64,000 bases of DNA from Euryodendron excelsum (Eukaryota; Streptophyta; Magnoliopsida; Ericales; Pentaphylacaceae). Both the position numbers and the translations under genes were made by a program. The stretch is taken from assembly GCA_033060915.1 (NCBI GenBank), contig CM065386.1, forward strand, positions 4,348,501-4,412,500. Direction: 5' to 3'. The notes beneath the pieces were generated by a model. The model saw only the letters and a list, made by a program, of their open reading frames with translations. It had not been told where the DNA came from and ran no database searches. Of this stretch, positions 57,461 through 64,000 are shown in pieces; within the stretch, counting starts at the first letter, position 1, and every line of letters starts with the position of its first letter.

Positions 57461-58297
57461 ACCATAAGAAGGCTAGAACCGCTTTAGGAAAGCGGTTTTG
57501 AAAACAACAAGATTTGAAAATATGGACCGTATTGGTCACTTTTAATGTAACACTTTCCTAAAGCAACCCTAGCCATGGAAAGGCTAGAATCACCCTAGGA
57601 TTGTGGTTTTGAAAACAAGTTTTCAAAAAAAAAGATTTTGATGCAATTTTGAGAATAACTTTGAAAACGGATTTTGAAAGATGCAAGACTATGATATGCA
57701 CAATGCAATTTGGGGTCGTGAACATACAAGGCTAAGGCTTCACCACATAATCAAAGGGGCTGGACCCACGTGGTCTTTGGTTAGACTAGAAGAAAGCTTC
57801 CGACACGGTGACTCTCCAATAGCCCAATCCTACACATGGACTGGGAATCCCCTTGTTTCAAGCATGCAACGAAAGGGGGGAAAAAGATGGGGGATTAAAA
57901 TAGAGAAAACCCAAGTGGGTTAGGAGAGAGAAGAGAGAGGGGGGGAAGTGCGGAAATTTAAATAAGGAGCCTACCGTATGTCTTGTTTATTTTGCGCGCC
58001 GTGCTGTCTTCGGTCTTCGGTCTTCGGTCTTCGTCTTGATCTTCACCTTCAGTCTTCAAGAGTTGTCTTCAAGCTTTGGATTGCAGCTCTTCAAGTCTTC
58101 AAAGGATGGTTGAAGGCTAGTGTATGAGTGTATGGGGGTGTGTATGAGTGTATTCCTGGCTAGGGTTTGTATAGGGTGGCTAGGGTTTGGAGAAACCTAA
58201 GGAGGCTAGGGTTTAGGAGGTGCTCGAGCTCCGTATATCGAAATATATGATTTTTAGGTTGAGTTTGCGGATCCTTTTCACATTGAATGAGGCTCTG

Positions 58298-58306
58298 TAT
58301 TTATAG
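58298..58306 (+). promoter_or_regulatory. TATA-like box of the solo LTR
   Basis: TATTTATAG in gctctgtatttatagaggtt is the best core-promoter candidate in this LTR and supports plus-strand orientation. Confidence 0.4.
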
Positions 58307-58469
58307 AGGTTGGACAAACCTAGTGCCTGTTGCAGTGGTGCCAGGGCAAAATTGCTCTTGGCGCCACTTAGGAAACTTTATAAGTCGGCAAGTAACGTAT
58401 CTTTGACTAGATTTGGGTGCTTGTACTAGTGACTACCATGCAATTTTTAGCCTGGCTTCACTAGGAGTG

Positions 58470-59262
58470 ACTTCGGAAAGTCCGGGAATGATTTGGAGGA
58501 GCCGAGAATGACCCGGAAGGCCAGAAAGGAGCAGGAACACTTAAGATAGTGTCCTGGAGGTATTTGACTTGAAAAGTGAGGACAAAATGTGTCGGAAAGG
58601 TTGACCGGGCCCTTAGGGGCAAAACGGTCAATCGGACTAGGAAACTGCTGGGGCGAACTCGGATTGTCCCGGAAGAAGACTTGGGATCTGGAAACATTAT
58701 TCAGAATGTTCCCGGAGGTTGCCGGTTTGATTCCCAGAGCCGGCGTGGTCAGAAAAGGAGACCTGCCCACCAGGGGCAAAACGGTCATTTTGTACCGAGT
58801 TTGCTGGAACTGACTCGGAATGGTCCAGAAAGGTAAAGGAAGGTTGAGAACACTATAAAAAATATTCTCGGGACATTACCGGTTTGATACCCAGAGCCGG
58901 TGAGGTCGAAGAAGGAGACCGGCCCTCCAGGGGCAAAACGATCATTTTGTACCTGGTTGGCCGGAACTGACTCAGAATGATCCAGAAAAGTAAAGGAAGG
59001 TTGAGAAAACTATAAAAAGTATTCTCGGGACATTACCGGTTTGATACCCAAAGCTAGTGTGGTCGAAGAAGGAGACCGGCCTTCCAGGGGCAAAACGGTC
59101 ATTTTGTACCGGGTTGGCCGGAACTGACTCGTAATGATCCGGAAAGGTAAAGGAAGGTTGAGAATACTATAAAATGTATTCTCGGGACATTACCGGTTTG
59201 ATACCCAGAGCCAGTGTGGTTCCCAGGGTATTCGGATGCCTAGGGGCAAAATGGTCATCTCG
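58470..59262 (+). repeat. 157-bp tandem repeat in the solo LTR
   Basis: The anchor ggggcaaaacggtcattttg or a variant starts at 58616, 58773, 58930, 59087 and 59243, giving a period of 156-157 bases over about five units. Each unit also holds cgggacattaccggtttgat-like text and aaggaaggttgaga. Open frames across it are by-products. Confidence 0.85.
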
Positions 59263-59465
59263 ACCGGAAAGTCTCGAAAAAGGTCCAAAGGACAGTTTGG
59301 TCATTTTTCACCAAAGTGGGTTAACAAACACTGGTGTTGACCTGGGTTTTGAGTGTTTCCGCCACTCTAACGGCGGTCGTCGTGACACAGGGGTTTGTTG
59401 CCAATTCCCTATATCGACCTATTTGTGAGTATTTCCGCTACTCTGACGGTTTTGGGAGTAGTTTC

Positions 59466-60000
59466 GCTACTCGGACCGTCTCAAGGAATAAACTGTCTCG
59501 AGAGTGGGATTGAAAAGGGGTCTTACCGTCTCCGAGGAGACGTGCCTGGATTGGAACCGTCTCGAGGAATAAACTGTCTCGAGAGTGGGATTGGAAAGGG
59601 ATCTTACCGTCTCCGAGGAGACGTGCCTGGATTGGAACCATCTCGAGGAATAAACTGTCTCGAGAGTGGGATTGGAAAGGGGTCTTACCGTCTCCGAAGA
59701 GACGTGCCTGGATTGGAACCGTCTCGAGGAATAAACTGTCTCGAGAGTGGGATTAGAAAGGGGTCTTACCGTCTCCGAAGAGACGTGCCTGGGTTGGAAC
59801 CGTCTCGAGGAATAAACTGTCTCGAGAGTGGGTTGGAAAGGGGTCTTATCGTCTCCGAAGAGACGTGCCTGGATTGGAACCGTCTTGAGGAATAAACTGT
59901 CTCGAGAGTGGGATTGGAAAGGGGTCTTACCGTCTCCGAAGAGATGTGCCTGGATTGGAACCGTCCTGAGGAATAAACTGTCTCGAGAGTGGGATTAGAA
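59466..60000 (+). repeat. 81-bp tandem repeat in the solo LTR
   Basis: About 6.5 units with ggaataaactgtctcgagag and cttaccgtctccgaggagac at an 81-base period. Each unit has short inverted pairs (gtctcgag/ctcgagac-like, gtctccgaggagac). The period divides by three, giving a repetitive 166-residue open frame that is not a gene. Confidence 0.9.
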
Positions 60001-60197
60001 TCGGAAAGGAATGGATAATGCCCCTAAGGGCATTTTGGTCATTTTGCCTCTATTTGGGCCTGGTAGGCCCGCGAGGTGATGGACAAATGGGATTTGGACC
60101 TAGAGAATTGGTTTCGATTGGAATACGCCCACAATGACTTGAAAACAAGTCTGGACGAAGTGTAGACTGCCTAGCGGTCAAAAATGGGGTGCTTACA

Positions 60198-60291
60198 ATA
60201 TCCAAGCTTCTCGGCCTTGGTTGGTGCTCTATCAAGTCTTCAAGCTCTGTTAAGGCATTGTCAACCTAAGGTGTAGGAACTAAAAACGTGC

Positions 60292-60354
<63 letters not shown>

Positions 60355-60843
60355 AAGGGGAAGGAAATTTCTTAACGAACTTGCACAAGATAGTTTCAAA
60401 GATAATTATTGGACTTCTAGTACTTCATGCTATTTTGAAATGACAGAGCATCATCTAGCTGATGGGGTTTTGGAGATGGAAAGGAGTCTTATCCTTTCAC
60501 GGGATTTTTAGATACCACAAAGCACAAGGCCAGTAATCTAAAATGCCTTTAGGTTTTGTATCCCTATCTACTCTCTATCTAAGAAGTGAATGTCAAAGAA
60601 AAGGATGGAGACATAGTGTTAGATACAATACCAGTGTATGTATACGTATTAATGTATACAGTCAATTTTTTTTTTTTTTTCATACCCATACATGGACTTA
60701 ATTATACAATAGAAGAGGTGATAAAGTGGTCCTCTACAATCATGTACAAGAAAAAGAAGATCTACTCTCTATTTGAGAAGTAAATGTCAAAGAAAAGGAT
60801 GAAGACATAGTGTTAGATATAATACCAGTGTATGTATACGTAT
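60198..60843. repeat. Repeated block B, right part
   Basis: Continues the match to the 9388 block from the ttctcggccttggttggtg text through tcaaagaaaaggatg (60594). A GA microsatellite occupies 60297-60350. This copy has its own duplication of the segment gtcaaagaaaaggatg-agacatagtg (60592 and 60787). It ends at the Copia LTR. Confidence 0.85.
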
Positions 60844-61046
60844 TGTTGATGTATATATGTGTATATTTCCTAGGGGTAGTTTAGTCTTTTCCCTCTTTCT
60901 AGGGCTAGCCTATATATAATGTTGTTTCTATTCATTGTAAACAGCCTTTATTTATACAAGTTAACCTTTTCTCTTTCACTTTCTCTCTCTTTCTCTTTCT
61001 TCACTTTCAACAGTATATATGTATATATATCTTCATCATTCTAACA
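60844..61046 (+). repeat. 5' LTR of the Copia element
   Basis: TG...CA ends are directly adjacent to the primer binding site. It contains a TATA-like box and a pyrimidine-rich 3' part with ctttctctctctttctct. No partner LTR is available in the window. Confidence 0.85.
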
Positions 61047-61058
61047 TGGTATCAGAGC
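61047..61058 (+). other. Primer binding site, initiator tRNA-Met type
   Basis: TGGTATCAGAGC, the standard plant Copia primer site, abuts the LTR. Confidence 0.92.
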
Positions 61059-61934
61059 CGTGGTTGACTGTCTCTGAGTTTCTCCTTTTCCTGCGTTTGT
61101 TTCACTAATTTCTATCTACTTTCTGTCCAATTTCGATCTATTTTCTGCTATTGCTGAATACTAAAAATTCTCAAAATTAGATTTTAAAACCACCACCCAA
61201 TTCCTCTCAAAATTCTCTTTCCAGATTCACAGAATCAAACCCAGAAGCCTTGGCACGTGCCCCCACGCGCTGGTCAAAGAGTGGCGCGTAAGATCCACTC
61301 TCAAAAGACTTCCATATGCTCACACGCGCCCAAAGAGCGTCGATCAACTCCTCAAGTGCCTCCACGCATGCACAACCACTCGTATACCGTGATGTCCTCT
61401 ACAGCGTCATCCTACTAACGTCAACCGCCACGTTAGCCCCCCGGGACCCACATCTGCCACATCACCTGCCACTTTAACCGCCACCTCAGCTATCACGTCA
61501 TCTGCCAACATCACCACCAAGACCCGCGTCTACCACGTCAGCTGCCGCGTCAGCTTCTAGTCCACCTGGGCTCGTTTGAACCAGTTCAGGTTTGTCTTTT
61601 GGGTTATTTTTCACGGTTCATCTATTTTTTGGCCACTTTTGGTCTAGGCTAGACCGATTCCTAGTTAATTTGGGCCTTTTGGATCTGTTTTTTACCTCAT
61701 TTTTGCCAAATTCTATACGGGATTTACTATTTTGGTCATATTGGTCACTTTTTTTGGTCGATTCACTACTCTCTTTGTCTATTTTGGTGTGGTCCACAAC
61801 GGTCTTTGGTTAATTTGGGCCTTCTGAATCTGTTTCTGCACTTAGTTTTGGCTATTTCTTCTCCGTTATTACTAACTGCTACTTTCTGCACTCTTCTCTG
61901 TTATTTGGATTGTCTCTACTTCTGGTTGTTCACT
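61059..61934 (+). other. Copia 5' leader
   Basis: Non-coding, with a C-rich part (61250-61560: repeated ccacgtca/gccacgt-like text) and a T-rich part. Short open frames here lack family features. Confidence 0.55.
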
Positions 61935-64000
61935 ATGGATTGATCTGAGGTTTCCAGACCTATTGTTTTTACTCTGGAGGGTCCCAATTATATACCATGG
62001 TCTCAAGTGATGTCTAGTTTCCTCAAGGGAGGGAAACTTTGGCGTTATGTCACTAGAGATATTGAGTCACTGGTTAAGAGTGCTATTGAAACAACTACTG
62101 AATACATTAAGCGTCTTGAGGAGTGGGATAGCAAGAATCATGAGATTATCACGTGATTTCGCAATACTTCTATTCTCTCTATTAGTCTACAGTTTGGGAG
62201 ATTTGATACTGCTTATGCCATCTTGGATTTTCTAGCTACCAGATATACTACGGCGGATCTGGCTTATCAGTATCAGCTTTTGACTTTCCTATGTCGACTG
62301 AGACATGACCCTGGACAGTCTATAATGCCTTCTTACCTCGAATTTATTCTATATGGGACTAGTTGACTCGATCTGAGCCTAAGTGGGTCAATGTTGTTGA
62401 TGCTGCTTTGTTTGCCACCTATCGCGATCAGCAGCGTTTGATTCTGTTTCTCATGAGCCTATCTGATGTATATGAGCCGATTTGAGCTTTTCTTCTTTAT
62501 CGTATTCCTTTTCCTACACTAGAGCAGACTATCTCTGAGCTCTTGTCTGAGGAAACCCGCCTTGGCCTTGTTCCGACTTCTCATGTGGACACTGCTCTTG
62601 CTGCTCCTAGTTCCCAAGCTCGTGGCTCTTCTGGTGGTTCTCGAGGTTCTTCAACCTCTGGTGGTTAGTCCTCTAGTTCAGTTTCTCGACATGATGCATG
62701 TACTTTCTATCATGCTACTGATCATCACTTGCTTACCTGTCCTGTTCGGGTTTGCAAGCATTGTCGCCAGCGAGGTCTTGGCCATTATTGGTCTGATTGT
62801 CCCAAGAACCCTACTCGCCGAGATTCTCTTCCTCATTCCACTGCTGTTACTGGTGAGGCTTCCTCTACTGCTTCTACCTCTCCTACGTTGATCAATATTA
62901 GTGAGCTTCCTGCTCTCATTCAGCAAATTATGTCCACTTCCAATAATCCCTCTACTGCCTTGTCTACCCCTTCAGGTATATCCTCATGGTACTTTGACTC
63001 TAGATGTAGTAATCACATGACTTCTGATTTATCTGTCTTCTCTTCTAAATCCTCTGAGTCTTATTTTCCTGTTATCTATACTGCTAATGGCTCTTCTATG
63101 ACTGTTGATCATGTTGGACATGTCTCCACCTCTATTCTGTCTCTTCCCTATGCTTACTATATTCCTAAACTCGTGCTTAATCTTGTTTCTGTTGGCCAAC
63201 TATATGATCTTGGTCTTACTATTCTTTTCTCCTCTGCTGGTTGTGTTGTGTAGGATTCGCAGATGGGTCAGACTCTTGGGATAGGCCGTAGACATGGTTG
63301 AATGTTCCAGCTTGTGCATCTTCATCTTCCTCTCTCCACTACAATCACCACTTCTGCATCTTCTTCGTCACCATCTTTCAGGATTTGGCACTCTTGTTTA
63401 GGTCATGTGTCGTTAGGTCGGTTACGTTTTCTTGTGTCTAAAGGTGTCTTAGGTCCTATTCTTAATGACCACCTTGACTATCAGTCTTATCAGCTTGCTA
63501 AACAACCTGCTTTATCTTTTAATAAAAGTACTTTTGTTTCTTCTGCTCCTTTTGATTTAGTTCATTTTGATATTTGGGGGCGTTCTCCCACTTCTACTAT
63601 GGAAGGTTCCCGGTATTTTGTTATATTTGTGGATGATTTTTCTCGCTATACTTGGCTTTACCTCTTAAAGAATCGATCCCAATTACAACAAACCTACTAT
63701 AATTTTGCTCGCATGATCAAAATCCAGTTTTCTCATGATATCAACCTTTTTCGCTCACACAATGCTCAAGAATACTGTGTTACCTCCTTCCATACCTTTC
63801 TACGATCCCAAGGCACTCTTCCTCACCGTTCGTGCCTTGGTACCTCTCAACAGAATGGGCGAGCAAAACGAAAACACCGTCATTTACTTGATACTACTCG
63901 TGCCCTCCTTATTTCATCTAACTGTCCCGAGAGGTTTTGGGGGGAAGCTGCATTCATCACTACTTACACTATTAATCGAGTACCATCAGCCCTTCTTGGT
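61935..64000 (+). pseudogene. Copia gag-pol, broken, truncated by the window
   Basis: Gag starts ATG (61935), has TGA as third codon, and shows GPNYIPWSQVMSSFLKGGKLW and LDFLATRYTTADLAYQYQLL in one frame with further stops. The reading moves to another frame near 62340. There a SSGGSRGSS linker and a Cys/His knuckle (CKHCRQRGLGHYWSDC, about 62752-62800) occur. Protease reads DSRCSNHMTSD (62997), with R where the family has G. A stop follows at 63251. The pre-integrase region has WHSCLGH. Integrase has FDIWGRSP (first catalytic D). The expected second aspartate reads H (RSHNAQEYC) and the expected glutamate reads K (NGRAKRKHRHLLD). Catalysis would be lost. It encodes particle and integration functions in the family. 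Reverse transcriptase lies beyond the window. Confidence 0.85.

Larger units (their letters stand above)
54798..60197 (+). mobile_element. Very long solo LTR (5.4 kb), Ogre-like
   Basis: The insert interrupts block B exactly. It starts TGTCGCGCCCAG, ends GTGCTTACA, and is flanked by a perfect ATATC duplication (54793-54797 and 60198-60202). TG...CA ends and a 5-bp duplication define an LTR. No direct LTR copy lies inside and no retroelement gene is present, so it is a solo LTR rather than a small element. The block agattcggagtcgccaccta (54942-54961) resembles the start of Ogre-type LTRs. Internal parts are a 2-kb purine-rich repeat, a possible promoter (58298) and two tandem arrays. Confidence 0.8.
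60844..64000 (+). mobile_element. Copia LTR retrotransposon, 5' part (runs past window)
   Basis: A 203-base 5' LTR (60844-61046), starting TGTTGATG and ending TTCTAACA with a TATA-like tatatataat at 60911, is followed directly by the initiator-tRNA-Met site TGGTATCAGAGC. Gag, protease and integrase similarity follows in the Copia order. The 3' half and the other LTR lie beyond 64000. It is inserted into block B; the left flank is CGTAT (60839-60843). Confidence 0.9.

Noticed and set aside
59395..59895. 166-residue repetitive open frame
   Set aside because: It is produced by the 81-bp tandem repeat, whose period divides by three. The same applies to frames at 22332-22705 in the 57-bp repeat. 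No protein features.
54798..60197. Complete short retrotransposon rather than a solo LTR
   Set aside because: No direct repeat of the ends, no primer site and no coding motif lies inside. The single TG...CA unit between target duplications fits one LTR.
61592..62235. Hydrophobic 60-110-residue frames as membrane proteins (also 62562-62891)
   Set aside because: They are off-frame readings of T-rich leader and Copia gag DNA.
1..64000. tRNA, rRNA or organellar insertions
   Set aside because: No cloverleaf-consistent tRNA or rRNA core sequence was noticed by eye. The tRNA-like matches found are retroelement primer sites. A covariance-model scan would be needed to exclude small RNAs.

Overview
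The window looks like an AT-rich, repeat-dense stretch of a flowering-plant nuclear genome. It has spliced genes with GT/AG introns, an angiosperm-type terpene synthase, Athila, Tat and SIRE-like LTR retrotransposons, and hAT and MITE-like DNA elements. There are no bacterial-style operons. I could not place the species. Homology calls rest on motifs and remembered family features, because no search could be run.

Layout, left to right. 1-1297: pieces of two LTRs. 1686-6234: a degenerate hAT transposon (8-bp target duplication) that also carries, on the minus strand, the first part of a host EF-hand/TPR-type gene. 6416-9357: decayed DNA, with a CACTA-like end, one possible exon and an imperfect inverted repeat. 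9388-10450: a block repeated at 54652-60843. 11381-11812: a hAT-like MITE next to the TATA box of a terpene synthase. 11925-16018: the terpene synthase, seven exons, broken by a 1.43-kb Athila-type solo LTR in exon 3 and by a stop codon just after it. 16363-39047: a Tat-lineage Ty3/gypsy element with an antisense gene. It was itself split at 25658-38401 by a younger full-length Athila element (target duplication CCCCC). 39180-40596: a MITE-like element and unassigned DNA. 40602-47339: a minus-strand, non-autonomous Athila-related element with its own acidic ORF (target duplication ATAAC). 47517-50340: a Tourist-like MITE and a repeat array with a small hAT-like insertion and very long G runs. 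50341-54651: the 3' part of a SIRE-like Copia element on the minus strand with an env-position ORF. 54798-60197: a 5.4-kb solo LTR (target duplication ATATC), apparently Ogre-like, that splits the second copy of the 9388 block. 60844-64000: the 5' part of a decayed Copia element.

Almost all protein-coding sequence here is retroelement or transposon derived and carries nonsense mutations, many explicable as C-to-T or G-to-A transitions, as expected of methylated DNA. The only host enzyme gene is the terpene synthase, which is probably a pseudogene. The most interesting patterns are not single genes. Several LTR families each carry a different cluster of CpG-containing palindromes. In two unrelated elements a similar cluster plus a TATA box recurs just upstream of the env-position ORF, suggesting an internal promoter. 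In addition, the autonomous and non-autonomous Athila elements share about 1.3 kb of non-coding 3' sequence although their ORFs and most of their LTR sequence differ.
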